A stretch of 64,000 nucleotides of DNA from JAHEFU01 sp041395205 (GCA_041395205.1 JAWLAZ010000001.1:1612001-1676000), one strand, 5' to 3'. Numbered from the stretch's first letter, positions 1-8,242 are shown. Translations and numbers: made by a program. Notes: generated by a model from the letters alone, not told the origin.

Positions 1-114
1 CCGAGAATGCAGGAACTTTTTGCTGGGTGGTAATTGAGGAAGGTGATTGGAAGGAAGCATTTGGCAAGATGAAGGAATTCAGGAGAATCTTGCGAACCAA
101 GTTTGGCATCTTCT
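1..114 (+). pseudogene. DUF3800 protein, 5' fragment (cut by IS30)
   Basis: Read from base 3, this codes for ENAGTFCWVVIEEGDWKEAF and onward to KFGIF, then runs into the end of an IS30 copy. The text fits the early part of DUF3800 proteins, a family with an RNase H-like fold often found in phage and mobile DNA. Taking out the IS (115-1183) plus a presumed 2-bp duplication puts this fragment in frame with TKKELHARTF at 1188. The true start lies before the window. The family is inferred mainly from the later fragments, which are more characteristic. Confidence 0.6.
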
Positions 115-1183
115 TGAATTCAAGTTGCAAGTGCAACGACCTGTTTGATGCCCAAGAATACCTCATCGGGGCATAGCCAGCCCAGACCCTTTCGCGGGCG
201 GCTGTTCAGCCGCCTGGTGGCGTGTTCGAGTTCCGAGTGCCGGATCGTCAGGAAGTTGCGTGTCCGTGGAAAGTACTGCCTGATCAGTCCGTTGGCATTC
301 TCGTTCGTGCCGCGCTGCCAGGAGCAGTAGGCATCGGCGAAGTACCATCTGCAATCCAGCAGTCCGGCGATCTCGGAATGAAGCACGAACTCCTTCCCAT
401 TGTCAGATGTGATGGTATGGACATGCTCGCGCCAGGGCATCAGCAGGGCCACGCTTGCATAGAGCACCTCTTCGGCGCTCCGGCTGCACAGCCTGGCCAG
501 CAGCTGGAACCTGCTCCGGCGCTCGGTGATTGACAACAGCGCGCCACGGTGGCGGCTGCCGATGATCGTGTCAATCTCCCAGTCTCCGATGCGGCTGCGC
601 TCCTCCACCACCGGCGGACGTTCATGGATCGTGACGCGGCCCGGAATCAGGCCCAGGCCGCTGCTGCTGCCATAGCGCCTGCGCCGGCGGCCCTGGTGGC
701 GCAGCATCCGGTGGAGTCTGCCGCCGGCTCTGCGGTCTGCCGCCACGAACCGGTAGATCCATGTATGGCTGACGGGACGGGCCTTCTCCTGAGCAAGCCG
801 GAGGCGGATCTGCTCCGGGCTGTGCTCCTCGCGCAGCAGGCGCTTCACCCGTTGCCAATCCTTCTTCGCTATCCGTGGGCGGCCCTTGCCGTGGCGGCGC
901 AAAGTTGCGTTCCTGTGTGCGAGCAGGGGATGGTAACCCCGCCCGGGGCAGGGTTGCGCCGCAGTTCGCGGCTGATCGTGGACTTGTGGCGGCCCAGCTC
1001 CCGGCCGATATCCCTGAGGCTCCAGTCCTGCGCGCGCCGCCTGTCGATCTGGTATCGTTCTTCCTGGGTGAGCTGCGTGTAGCCCATCTGGCACTCCTTT
1101 TCCTGACAGTTCAGAAGTGCCGTGATACTACACCGGCTCGCCTTCCTCCGTCAGGGGAGTTGCACTTGCTTGTTTAATTCAGG
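115..1183 (-). mobile_element. IS30-family insertion sequence inside the DUF3800 gene
   Basis: A transposase of IS30 type fills the element. The ends carry imperfect inverted repeats at 115-137 and 1159-1181, both beginning TGAATT and sharing the exact core GCAAGTGCAAC. The stop codon of the transposase lies inside the left repeat, as is common in compact insertion sequences. A 2-bp CT duplication (113-114 and 1184-1185) is possible but too short to prove. The interrupted reading frame is restored when the element is removed, which fixes the borders to within a few bases. Confidence 0.8.
120..1087 (-). pseudogene. IS30-family transposase, frameshifted
   Basis: The N-terminal helix-turn-helix (start at 1087, MGYTQLTQEERYQI, then LGRHKSTISRELRRN) is in one frame, and the catalytic part (RGYHPLLAHRN to the stop at 120) is in another. 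The frames meet at a G/C run near 936-950, where one base gained or lost would rejoin them. The catalytic half keeps a plausible DDE triad: D in GDWEIDTIIG, D in TITSDNGKEF, E in GTNENANGLIRQ. IS30 transposases are normally one uninterrupted protein of about 320-350 residues, so this copy is probably dead unless the shift is a sequencing error or programmed. Confidence 0.8.
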
Positions 1184-1185
1184 CT

Positions 1186-1453
1186 TTACTAAAAAGGAGT
1201 TGCATGCCAGAACTTTTGCAACCGGAAGAGGAAACTACAGCAGACAGTTTATCAGTTTGGATGACAGAAAGAGGTTGTTTCGAGCATCATTGCAGTGGTT
1301 CGCAGACAATGTCCCGATGCGCATCATATTATGCCATTTTCAATTGAAAGGCGAGCTCAGGGTGTTTGAACGAACATTAAACAGGATCAATAGGACTATG
1401 GAGGCATGGGACAGTCATGCGCTCTTGATTTGGGATGAAGGTAAAGAAATAGA
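1186..1453 (+). pseudogene. DUF3800 protein, middle fragment
   Basis: In frame 1188-1453 this gives TKKELHARTF, then LDDRKRLFRASLQWF and FERTLNRINRTMEAW, ending DEGKEI at the border of the IS1595-type element. The ELHA motif followed by a helical stretch and a long alpha segment is typical of DUF3800. Its last eight bases (GAAATAGA, 1446-1453) are the target site duplicated by the second insertion. An ATG at 1122 that seems to open this frame lies within IS30 and has no meaning for the original gene. Confidence 0.75.
1446..1453 (+). repeat. 8-bp target-site duplication, left copy
   Basis: GAAATAGA directly precedes the left inverted repeat of the IS1595-type element and recurs at 4469-4476 directly after the right one. 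Eight base pairs is the usual duplication length for IS1595-family elements. Confidence 0.9.
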
Positions 1454-1478
1454 CGGAATTATGCACTTGACGTACCCA
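1454..1478 (+). repeat. left terminal inverted repeat of IS1595-type element
   Basis: These 25 bases are the exact reverse complement of 4444-4468. The match ends at 1479, where the next bases differ. Confidence 0.93.
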
Positions 1479-1500
1479 GCATGTGTGGTAAAATATCTAC

Positions 1501-2415
1501 ATGTGCAAAGAACCTCAAACGCTCTTGCAGGCAGCAGCCCTCAGCGAAGATGAGGCCCGTGAGTACCTTGAAAGCATCCGTTGGCCCGGTGGCCCGGTTT
1601 GCCCTCATTGCGGAGATATCAACTGCAAGGCTCTGAAAGGTAAGTCTACCCGCCCCGGCGTCTATAAGTGCTACGCCTGCCGAAAGCCTTTCACGGTAAC
1701 GGTTGGAACGGTCATGCACCGCAGTCATATCACGCTGAGGCAGTGGGTACTCGCCTTCTATTCCATCTGCTCCCATAAGAAAGGTGTTTCCGCCCTGCAA
1801 CTTCAGCGTGATCTTGGCTTGGGCAGTTATAAGTCCGCTTGGCATCTGGCGCACCGTATCAGGGAAGCAATGAAGCAAAGCCCGATGCAGGAGCTTCTTA
1901 ATGGCGTGGTTGAGGCGGATGAGACTTATGTTGGTGGCAAGTCTCGCAAGATGATGCCCGGTCGTGGTTCTGAGCGTAAAACACCAGTCATTGCAGTTAT
2001 CGAGCGTGATGGTAAGGCGATCTCAAAGCCCGTTGACAAAGTTGACGGTAAGACTCTGAAGGGCAATCTTCAGGCGAATGTAGCCCCTTCGGCGATCATT
2101 CACACCGATACTTGGAGTGGATATCGCGGAACAGATAAGCTGTTCGCCGGCCACCTGACTGTTAACCACGGTCATGGCGAATATGCCCGTGACGGTGTCC
2201 ATGTCAATCAGTGCGAATCCTACTTTGCACTGCTGAAGCGTGGGGTGCATGGCACGTTCCATCACATTAGCCGCAAGCACATGGCCCGCTACTGCAATGA
2301 GTTCAGCTTCCGTTGGAACAATCGTAAGATCACAGACGGTGAACGCACTAAGGATGCCCTGCTTGGATTTGCGGGGAAACAACTTCAGTATAATGACTTG
2401 ATAGGAGACGAGTAA
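1501..2415 (+). CDS. IS1595-family transposase
   Basis: 304 residues. The N-terminal quarter is a zinc ribbon (CPHCG near residue 35, then CYAC), followed by a helical DNA-binding part (LRQWVLAFY). The catalytic domain holds D in VVEADETYVGGK, D in IIHTDTWSGYRG, and the conserved NQCESYFALLKRG block supplying the last acidic residue, followed by GTFHHIS and FRWNNR. Order and spacing are those of ISXO2-like/IS1595 transposases, which cut and paste DNA with a DDE chemistry. Its stop overlaps the next start (TAATG at 2413-2417), so the passenger is probably co-translated. The frame is intact. Confidence 0.93.
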   Translation: MCKEPQTLLQAAALSEDEAREYLESIRWPGGPVCPHCGDINCKALKGKSTRPGVYKCYACRKPFTVTVGTVMHRSHITLRQWVLAFYSICSHKKGVSALQLQRDLGLGSYKSAWHLAHRIREAMKQSPMQELLNGVVEADETYVGGKSRKMMPGRGSERKTPVIAVIERDGKAISKPVDKVDGKTLKGNLQANVAPSAIIHTDTWSGYRGTDKLFAGHLTVNHGHGEYARDGVHVNQCESYFALLKRGVHGTFHHISRKHMARYCNEFSFRWNNRKITDGERTKDALLGFAGKQLQYNDLIGDE

Positions 2416-3485
2416 TGCCAAAAGACAGCAAGAATCCCAGTGGCCAGCGAAAGCCCAGAAAAAGCAGTCCGAAGAAGCCTGAAGCAAGCACCGATCAGGG
2501 CGCAGCCGTGGCCAGCGGTTTGCCATATGCAACCCACAAAGGCACGCTCAAACTTGGAGAAACCGAGCTACAGGCATTCGTGCTCAGTGATGGTAGGCGC
2601 GTTTTGTCAGGCAGAACGATCACCAAGGCGATGGGACTTTCAGGACGCGGAAGCGGCATTCAGCGATTCCTAGACTCCAAGAGCTTGCAGCCATTCCTAA
2701 GCGCCAGGTTGATCGAACTGCTATCAAATCCTATTGAGTTCACTCTGCCTGGTGGTCTTGCTGCGCCCCAAGGCTTTGAAGCAGAGATCATTTCGGAGCT
2801 TTGCAATGCGGTGCAAGACGCGAATGATGCAAAGAAGCTCCCGGCCCAGCAGCAGCCGCTTGTCAGACAAGCCAAGATCATGGCCAGAGGCTTGCAGGGA
2901 GTGGGAATCATTGCGCTGGTCGATGAAGCGACCGGCTACCAGTATGATCGTGCGCGCACTGCCCTTCAGGAGATTCTTGAGGCATTTATTGCCAAGGAGC
3001 TGATGCCTTGGCAGAAGCGGTTCCCTGATGAGTTCTATCAGGAAATGTTCCGCTTGCGCAGGTGGACGCCGAATGCGGTTGCCAATCGGAGGCCTGCAAT
3101 AGCGGGCAAGCTGACTAATAACGTGGTCTATGAACGCCTTGCGCCCGGTGTTCTTGATGAACTAAGGAGCAGGACGCCAAGGGACACGAAGGGCCGATTG
3201 AAAGAACATTTTCATAGGCGTCTAACGGGCGATATCGGGCATCCCGCGCTGAGGGCACATCTGGAAGTGGTAATTGCCTTGATGAAAATTTCCCCCGACT
3301 GGAAGACATTCATTAAGCATCTGGATAAGACAAAGCCTGTTCAGGTGGTAGCCCCGCTGTTTGAGGAGATCAAGCCAAAGACAGCAAGAGCAGATGATGA
3401 AATCACGTTGGCAATGCCGGGAGTTAAGCCGAAGGATGCACTGAAGGCATTCATGGAAGTTGATCCGGACAAGATCAAGAAGTAG
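2415..3485 (+). CDS. P63C-domain protein (transposon passenger)
   Basis: 356 residues, translationally coupled to the transposase. A lysine/proline-rich head (about 1-35) is followed by a stretch ending in a P63C domain at roughly 150-300: IALVDEATGYQYDRAR, a block around FPDEFYQEMFRLR, and VVYERLAPGVLDELR. P63C domains occur in phage- and plasmid-like proteins and their biochemical role is not established. Genes of this type ride on mobile elements, which agrees with the position here. No transmembrane segment is visible. I am confident of the family and give no function. Confidence 0.8.
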   Translation: MPKDSKNPSGQRKPRKSSPKKPEASTDQGAAVASGLPYATHKGTLKLGETELQAFVLSDGRRVLSGRTITKAMGLSGRGSGIQRFLDSKSLQPFLSARLIELLSNPIEFTLPGGLAAPQGFEAEIISELCNAVQDANDAKKLPAQQQPLVRQAKIMARGLQGVGIIALVDEATGYQYDRARTALQEILEAFIAKELMPWQKRFPDEFYQEMFRLRRWTPNAVANRRPAIAGKLTNNVVYERLAPGVLDELRSRTPRDTKGRLKEHFHRRLTGDIGHPALRAHLEVVIALMKISPDWKTFIKHLDKTKPVQVVAPLFEEIKPKTARADDEITLAMPGVKPKDALKAFMEVDPDKIKK

Positions 3486-3487
3486 TG

Positions 3488-3922
3488 CTAGTTCTTGTCT
3501 GGGAAAAAATGCTTAACGGCCACTACTACCACACCGACGACTTGCACAACAAATCCAATCCATGTCGACGAATAGAAAATCAACAATTGTTCCTTTTCTA
3601 AATCCTCTTGTCTGGCCAGTATCATGTCAATAAAGCATTTTTCATAATGAATCAGCCCAATGAATACCACGAAGATCACGATGGACCATGCCACTTTCCA
3701 AAAAGCAGTGAACCCCATCCAGAACACATCATACTTAGCCTCTAGGGTCTTTTTGTTTGCAAGCCGAACAGCATCAGGGTCGGTGGTTTCTGGAACATCC
3801 TCACTATCGGACGCCAGACCAGCATAAAAAGCAAGGCCGCGTTTATCGGATCTTCTCCGGCAGTCATTTGCCTTAAATAACCCCTTCTTTCTTGAGGCTC
3901 TCAATTCTATATGACATAGCAC
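3488..3922 (-). CDS. small membrane protein (transposon passenger)
   Basis: 144 residues from the first ATG, which overlaps the end of the ImmA/IrrE gene by 50 bp; the real start may be further in. Two hydrophobic segments are clear, around VAWSIVIFVVFIGLIHY and WIGFVVQVVGVVVVAVKHF, separated by a charged loop (ILARQEDLEKEQ). The N-terminal part is polar. I recognise no family. It follows the metallopeptidase gene on the same strand inside the transposon, so the two probably form one unit, perhaps a regulator or toxin-like pair; that is only a guess from the arrangement. Confidence 0.55.
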   Translation of the reverse strand: MLCHIELRASRKKGLFKANDCRRRSDKRGLAFYAGLASDSEDVPETTDPDAVRLANKKTLEAKYDVFWMGFTAFWKVAWSIVIFVVFIGLIHYEKCFIDMILARQEDLEKEQLLIFYSSTWIGFVVQVVGVVVVAVKHFFPDKN

Positions 3923-4388
3923 TTTCTGACACGATAAACATCGTCGCCAAGTCCGCGATACCCATTACTGAGTAGAACCGTCTTACCATATTGCTTGGCA
4001 TCAGTAGACATGCCGCAAAATAATTGGCTTCTCTTTCTCTGTGATCCGGGTTGACCTCGCGCATGTTTTGACGGAACATAATTCCCAGATCGGGATCATT
4101 TTCTAAATCATGTTCATGTAGTTTGACGTGTCCAATCTCGTGGGCAATCGTGAACCGCTTGCGCGTAAAGCTATCTTCCGCGTTCAGGACAATTTCTTTG
4201 GTTCCCCAGTTAAGATACCCCTGTATCTCGTTGCTATGGGGCTGCGGCCAGCGAGCTTCTTTGATGTTCAGCCCCAAAAATCCCGCAATCTCATGCACCT
4301 TGACTGGCGGGGATGTGATGCGCTGGGAATCCAAGAGCGCCGCTGCGCGCTCTCTTGCCAATTCATAATTTGCCCTAATTACTGCCAT
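3873..4388 (-). CDS. ImmA/IrrE-family metallopeptidase
   Basis: 171 residues. The zinc-binding motif HEIGH (in RFTIAHEIGHVKLHEHD, near residue 88) and the downstream helix REREANYFAACLLMP, which supplies the third ligand, define the ImmA/IrrE (COG2856) family. These proteases typically cleave a repressor partner, as ImmA does in ICEBs1. There is no N-terminal helix-turn-helix, unlike many stand-alone members, and no clear repressor gene nearby. The C-terminus has a helical segment (IADLATMFIVSESAMSYRIESL) common in the family. It is transcribed inward from the right end of the IS1595-type element. Confidence 0.88.
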   Translation of the reverse strand: MAVIRANYELARERAAALLDSQRITSPPVKVHEIAGFLGLNIKEARWPQPHSNEIQGYLNWGTKEIVLNAEDSFTRKRFTIAHEIGHVKLHEHDLENDPDLGIMFRQNMREVNPDHREREANYFAACLLMPSNMVRRFYSVMGIADLATMFIVSESAMSYRIESLKKEGVI

Positions 4389-4443
4389 GTGGATAACCCC
4401 TTAAGTATACCCAGACAGACGTTAAGTGTCTAGGTGGTGTTCA

Positions 4444-4468
4444 TGGGTACGTCAAGTGCATAATTCCG
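4444..4468 (-). repeat. right terminal inverted repeat of IS1595-type element
   Basis: Exact reverse complement of 1454-1478 over 25 bases, followed by the duplicated target GAAATAGA at 4469-4476. Confidence 0.93.
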
Positions 4469-4476
4469 GAAATAGA
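4469..4476 (+). repeat. 8-bp target-site duplication, right copy
   Basis: GAAATAGA, identical to 1446-1453. Joining 1453 to 4477 restores the DUF3800 reading frame as DEGKEIEYTKLCRK. Confidence 0.9.
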
Positions 4477-4789
4477 ATATACAAAGTTATGCAGAAAAGC
4501 TGGCGTGTTCAACTACATTCAGAGTAAATTCGGAACATGGCCAGATGGCAAAACAGCAAAGAACATACCCACCACTAGAATATTGGATGATCCATTTTTT
4601 AAGGAATCCGGAAGCTCTTACTTTATTCAGATTGCTGACTTTTTCGCTTATGGGCTATTACCTAACAAGCATCCAAAACACTCGGTAAGACAGGTTGGCT
4701 TGAGTCAATGTCTTCCAGAATTAAAGGCTCCATTGACAATTCCGGAAATCTTTGGCAAGACTGGGAATGGCGTCATTACTGATGAATAA
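4477..4789 (+). pseudogene. DUF3800 protein, 3' fragment
   Basis: Read in the frame that continues from 1453, this gives EYTKLCRKAGVFNYI, then RILDDPFFKESGSSYF, IQIADFFAYGLL and a stop after NGVITDE. The DPFF..S..SYFIQ.ADF.AYAL signature is the C-terminal core of DUF3800 proteins, with acidic residues thought to be catalytic. With the two upstream pieces it forms one complete 3' portion of a gene without further damage, so both insertions seem recent. An apparent start at 4505 would give a stand-alone 94-residue protein, which I consider an accident. Confidence 0.8.
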
Positions 4790-5089
4790 AAATGCGGGGC
4801 TCTACGGCGTCCTCGTATGGGTCGCTTTCAGTCCCGCTATGAGTAGTATACAATAATTCTTACCAGTGTGCAACACTTTCGTTAAGTGGTTTGTCAAGGT
4901 GCTTGGCAGCTTCGTAAGCAGCCTACTCCTGGGGGAAAAACATCCTAGTATGGTTCCTGACGGATGGGACAAAATCTACCTGGACGTGCTCATACTCTAT
5001 AAGTATCCGCTTGACACCCACCAAAGTCTGCCTTATCCTTATAAGTTCCAATTAGTGGACAAGCGGAATAACGAGAGGTATACCCCCAC
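4790..5089 (+). other. gap between DUF3800 remnant and bL25
   Basis: Nothing convincing is coded here. A 79-codon frame at 4866-5105 has no family resemblance and overlaps the bL25 start. The region is richer in A+T than the genes to its right, which marks the edge between acquired DNA and the core chromosome. The promoter of the bL25 operon should be here, but I see no strong hexamer pair. Confidence 0.4.
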
Positions 5090-5380
5090 ATGGCTATCGA
5101 ACTGACAGCGGAAAAGCGGACGGAGTTCGGCAAGGAGAAGTGCAAGAAGCTTCGTGCGCGCAACATCCTGCCGGGCAACCTGTACGGCGGCGACTTCAAG
5201 GAGCCCGTCGCGATCCAGCTTGAGCTCAACCACAATGAGCTTACGATCAAGCGCAACGGCAAGCGCGCCGAGTACGTGCTGAACTTCGAAGGGAAGACCA
5301 TCCCGGTGCGGATCGAGGAGATCCGCTATGAGCCGGTGATGAAGGCCTTCAAGCACCTCGACTTCGTGGTCAAGAGCTGA
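5090..5380 (+). CDS. rplY: large ribosomal subunit protein bL25 (short form)
   Basis: 96 residues, about the size of E. coli bL25, without the C-terminal Ctc extension. Family landmarks are ELTAEKRTEFGKEKCKKLR at the start, ILPGNLYGGD near residue 28 and PVRIEEIRYEPVMKAFKHLDF near the end. bL25 binds 5S rRNA in the large subunit. The sequence is rather divergent. A GAGAGG element lies about 10 nt before the ATG. The stop overlaps the next start (TGATG, 5378-5382), so it is coupled to the possible NurA-like gene, an unusual partner for a ribosomal protein. Confidence 0.8.
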   Translation: MAIELTAEKRTEFGKEKCKKLRARNILPGNLYGGDFKEPVAIQLELNHNELTIKRNGKRAEYVLNFEGKTIPVRIEEIRYEPVMKAFKHLDFVVKS

Positions 5381-6450
5381 TGGACGAGGAAGGCCGGAGC
5401 CAAGTAATTGCCCAGATTGAGGAGAGCCGCGGCCATCTGCACCGCATTCACCGCCTGCTCGCCGACCTCAAGGGCCGCAACAGTCCCGCCGAGAGCATCG
5501 AGGAGGACCTGTTCCGCGTCCGTGAGGGCTACCACAACTTCCGGCTGGATGCCTTCGACCAGCCCGCATCCGAAGTCAATTTCAATCGCGATCCGGTTCC
5601 GCACAGCCTGAACCTGCGCTTCTTCTCGCGCACCCTGCAGCGCACGCAGCTCGTGGGCCACTTCCTCGTGAAGGGCCAGGAGGTGCCGGTGCACTACTCG
5701 ATCACCGGCGCGATCGTGCTGCAGCGCGTGGACCGGCGCTTCAAGGTCTGGGGCACCCCGGCCCTGCGCTACAACGTGCTGCTGCCCTTCCGCTACGTGG
5801 AGAACCAGGGCCTGCTCGACAGCATCCGCAACGACAGCCTGATCCACCTCGTGGACAGCGAGGCGGACCGCGACGAGTACACCCAGATGCGCATCTCCGC
5901 CGTGCGCCGCTCACATGAGATCACGCGCCAGCTGCGCGGTGAGCTGCATGCGCAGTGGCGTGAGAAGGAAGGCCGCGACCTCACGCAGGTGATGGTCGCC
6001 GACGGCATGATCGAGGATCTGCCCAACGGCGAGCTGACGGACAACTTCATCGCCACGAGCCGCACGGTCTACGTGCCCTGGCAGAATTCCGAGCTCGTGG
6101 AATCGCAGCTCACGATCCCGGCCTACCGCCGCGGCGCGGTGATGAAGGTCACCGACACCACGGAGAGCGGGCCCAACACCAAGTACACATGGTTCACGCG
6201 GATGCGTGGCAAGAGCCAGGCCGGTCCTGAGTTCGGGCTGCTGCGCACCACGATCATCGCGGACAGCGAGCAGGACGCGCTCGAACGGGCCAATGCGTTC
6301 TCCTCATGCCTCGTTGCTGAGCGCCTGCCGGTGACCTACCCGGCGGACAACTGGGACAAGCTGATCTTCCCCCACAAGCTCTGCAACGACTTCCTCGAGA
6401 GCATGATCCCGACGCAGACGACGGTGAAATCATACTTTGCACGCATGTAA
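5380..6450 (+). CDS. possible NurA-like partner of the HerA ATPase
   Basis: 356 residues, no signal peptide or membrane segment. The N-terminal 60 residues look coiled-coil-like (IEESRGHLHRIHRLLADLK). Later come DLTQVMVADGMIEDL (about 200-215), YTWFTRMRG and GLLRTTIIADSEQDALERA (about 275-305), and a C-terminal block KLIFPHKLCNDFLESMIP. NurA nucleases have an acidic residue after a hydrophobic strand and a late helix with conserved H/Y, and this layout is compatible, but I cannot prove the homology by eye. The strongest support is position: it overlaps bL25 by 1 bp and is followed after 21 bp by a HerA-type ATPase, the usual arrangement of nurA with herA. A role in DNA end processing or defence is inferred. 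Confidence 0.45.
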   Translation: MDEEGRSQVIAQIEESRGHLHRIHRLLADLKGRNSPAESIEEDLFRVREGYHNFRLDAFDQPASEVNFNRDPVPHSLNLRFFSRTLQRTQLVGHFLVKGQEVPVHYSITGAIVLQRVDRRFKVWGTPALRYNVLLPFRYVENQGLLDSIRNDSLIHLVDSEADRDEYTQMRISAVRRSHEITRQLRGELHAQWREKEGRDLTQVMVADGMIEDLPNGELTDNFIATSRTVYVPWQNSELVESQLTIPAYRRGAVMKVTDTTESGPNTKYTWFTRMRGKSQAGPEFGLLRTTIIADSEQDALERANAFSSCLVAERLPVTYPADNWDKLIFPHKLCNDFLESMIPTQTTVKSYFARM

Positions 6451-6471
6451 CCGAGCTTAGGAGGCTATCCA

Positions 6472-8232
6472 GTGCAGAACGGCAGACCGGAATGCAAATT
6501 CCCTGACTTTGTGAACTTCGAGTTCGGCTCCATCGGCAAGTCGGCCAGTACGCGGGCCAACCCCAACACGGCGCAGTACTTCTACTTCTGGCTCGCCGCC
6601 GGGGCCACGACGCTCGAGCTCGGCAACATCGTCGCCGCGGTGACGGATGACGGGCATGCCACCTTCGGCACCGTCGTCGAGCTGTCCACCGTGATGGACA
6701 TCGAGAACTTCCTCTCGGACTACATCTCCCACGACTTCGGCGATCCGAACGTCAGCCCCCCGAGCGACCTTGCCGAGATCATGATCGCCAAGGTCAACGT
6801 GATCCGCGCCACCCACGACCGCATCCGCCCGATCGGCCGCGGTTCGGTGTACTTCGCCACCCCCGCCGGTGTGGCCTGGGGTCTCGGCATGTCGGACTAC
6901 GTCGAGGAGGGCCGCGGGATCCCGATCGGCGTGATGGAGAACGGCGACGGCTCGCTCGTGCCGATCTTCCTCGATGACGAATTCCTGATCGGCCCCGAGG
7001 GCTCCCACATGAACATGTCGGGAATCTCGGGTCTGGCAACCAAGACGAGCCTCGTGGAATTCCTGCTGAAGTCCATCCTCGAGAAGATGATCAAGACCGA
7101 CAAGCGCAAGGTCGCCGCGGTGTTCTTCAACGTCAAGGGTAAGGACCTCCTGTACCTCGACAAGCCGAACCCGCAGTATGAGCGCAATGACGCCTACACC
7201 AACAAGTGCCGGCAGATGTACGACGTGCTGGGCATCGAGATGACGCCCTTCGAGAACGTCCGTGTGTTCGCACCCTACGACCGCAACAGCGACGGGCATA
7301 CGAAGTCCTTCCGCCGCGACGGCAAGGTGGAGCACTTCATCTGGGATCTCAACGAGATCGTGGAGGACATCCCCTACCTGTTCGACCGCGACTCCTGGGA
7401 TGAGTCCGTGGACGCCGTCTACGTTGACATCAAGGACCAGATCGAGCGCCAGCCGATCCGCTCCTACGATCAGCTGATCGCCTGGATCAACGAGGAGCGC
7501 CGCGTCGTCTCCCAGGGTCACGTCACCCACTGGCGCGGCCATGAGAAGGAGGACTTCTACAAGTGCGCGAAGAACCTCGACGCGCTCTCCGGCCTGTATG
7601 ACGGCCTGATCTGCACCGGCGGTGTGGACCAGGTTGACGTGCCGCTGGAGGACCTCTACAACGGTTCGATCTTCGTGGTCGACATCCAGAGCCTCAATGA
7701 CCGCGGCCAGGCGATGGTCTTCTCGAAGATCCTCAAGCGTGTCTACAAGGCGCTGATCGAGGACAACAAGGACGGCCACCGCGACTTCGACAGTGTCGTG
7801 TTCTTCATCGATGAGCTGAACAAGTTCGCCCCCGAGGATCCGCACACCAGCGCGCCGATCAAGCAGAGCGTGGTCGAGATCTGCGCCCGAGGCCGTTCGA
7901 TCGGCGTCTCGCTGTTCGGCGTGGAGCAGTTCATGAGCCAGATCGAGCCGCAGGTCGTTGACAACTCCTCGACCCTGATCTACGGCCGGACCGGTCCGGC
8001 GGAGCTGATGACGAAGAACTACAGCTGGCTGGATGTCGATATGCGCAACCGGCTGACGACGGTGCCGAAGGGAACCTTCCTGCTGAAGCACGCGAAGTTC
8101 ACCCAGCCGGTGTTCTGCAAGTTCCCCTTCCCGACCTGCGTGCCGGGCGACCAGTACGAGGAGGACCTGGAGGCGATCAAGGAGCGCGACCAGGTGTCCG
8201 CCTTCGCCTTCCGCCGCGACCTGGACGAATGA
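6472..8232 (+). CDS. HerA/FtsK-like (DUF87) hexameric ATPase
   Basis: 586 residues, GTG start behind a strong TAGGAGG at 6459-6465. An N-terminal barrel-like region (about 1-160) precedes the ATPase core. The P-loop is atypical: MSGISGLATKTSLVEF near residue 185 keeps K-T but lacks the usual GxxGxGK. Walker B is clear (SVVFFIDELNKFAP, about 442-455), followed by ARGRSIGVSLFGVEQ and a NSSTLIYGRTG block like the sensor and arginine-finger region of HerA. HerA translocates DNA in complex with NurA in repair, and related ATPases serve in phage defence. The C-terminus ends RRDLDE, and the bases coding for it recur at 8930-8954. Confidence 0.8.
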   Translation: MQNGRPECKFPDFVNFEFGSIGKSASTRANPNTAQYFYFWLAAGATTLELGNIVAAVTDDGHATFGTVVELSTVMDIENFLSDYISHDFGDPNVSPPSDLAEIMIAKVNVIRATHDRIRPIGRGSVYFATPAGVAWGLGMSDYVEEGRGIPIGVMENGDGSLVPIFLDDEFLIGPEGSHMNMSGISGLATKTSLVEFLLKSILEKMIKTDKRKVAAVFFNVKGKDLLYLDKPNPQYERNDAYTNKCRQMYDVLGIEMTPFENVRVFAPYDRNSDGHTKSFRRDGKVEHFIWDLNEIVEDIPYLFDRDSWDESVDAVYVDIKDQIERQPIRSYDQLIAWINEERRVVSQGHVTHWRGHEKEDFYKCAKNLDALSGLYDGLICTGGVDQVDVPLEDLYNGSIFVVDIQSLNDRGQAMVFSKILKRVYKALIEDNKDGHRDFDSVVFFIDELNKFAPEDPHTSAPIKQSVVEICARGRSIGVSLFGVEQFMSQIEPQVVDNSSTLIYGRTGPAELMTKNYSWLDVDMRNRLTTVPKGTFLLKHAKFTQPVFCKFPFPTCVPGDQYEEDLEAIKERDQVSAFAFRRDLDE

Positions 8233-8242
8233 GTTGCCGCCT

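Larger units (their letters stand above)
1454..4468. mobile_element. IS1595-family element carrying three passenger genes
   Basis: The element is 3,015 bp with perfect 25-bp inverted repeats at 1454-1478 and 4444-4468 (outer part CGGAATTATGCACTTGACG) and an 8-bp target duplication. Inside are an IS1595-type transposase, a P63C-domain protein coupled to it, and on the other strand a small membrane protein and an ImmA/IrrE-type metallopeptidase. Members of the IS1595 family are known to carry passenger genes, so the composition fits. Perfect ends, an intact duplication and an open transposase frame suggest recent movement. It lies inside the DUF3800 gene, already interrupted by IS30. Confidence 0.92.

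Noticed and set aside
4866..5105. 79-codon frame before bL25
   Set aside because: Overlaps the bL25 start, has no recognisable domain, and its DNA has no coding bias I can see.
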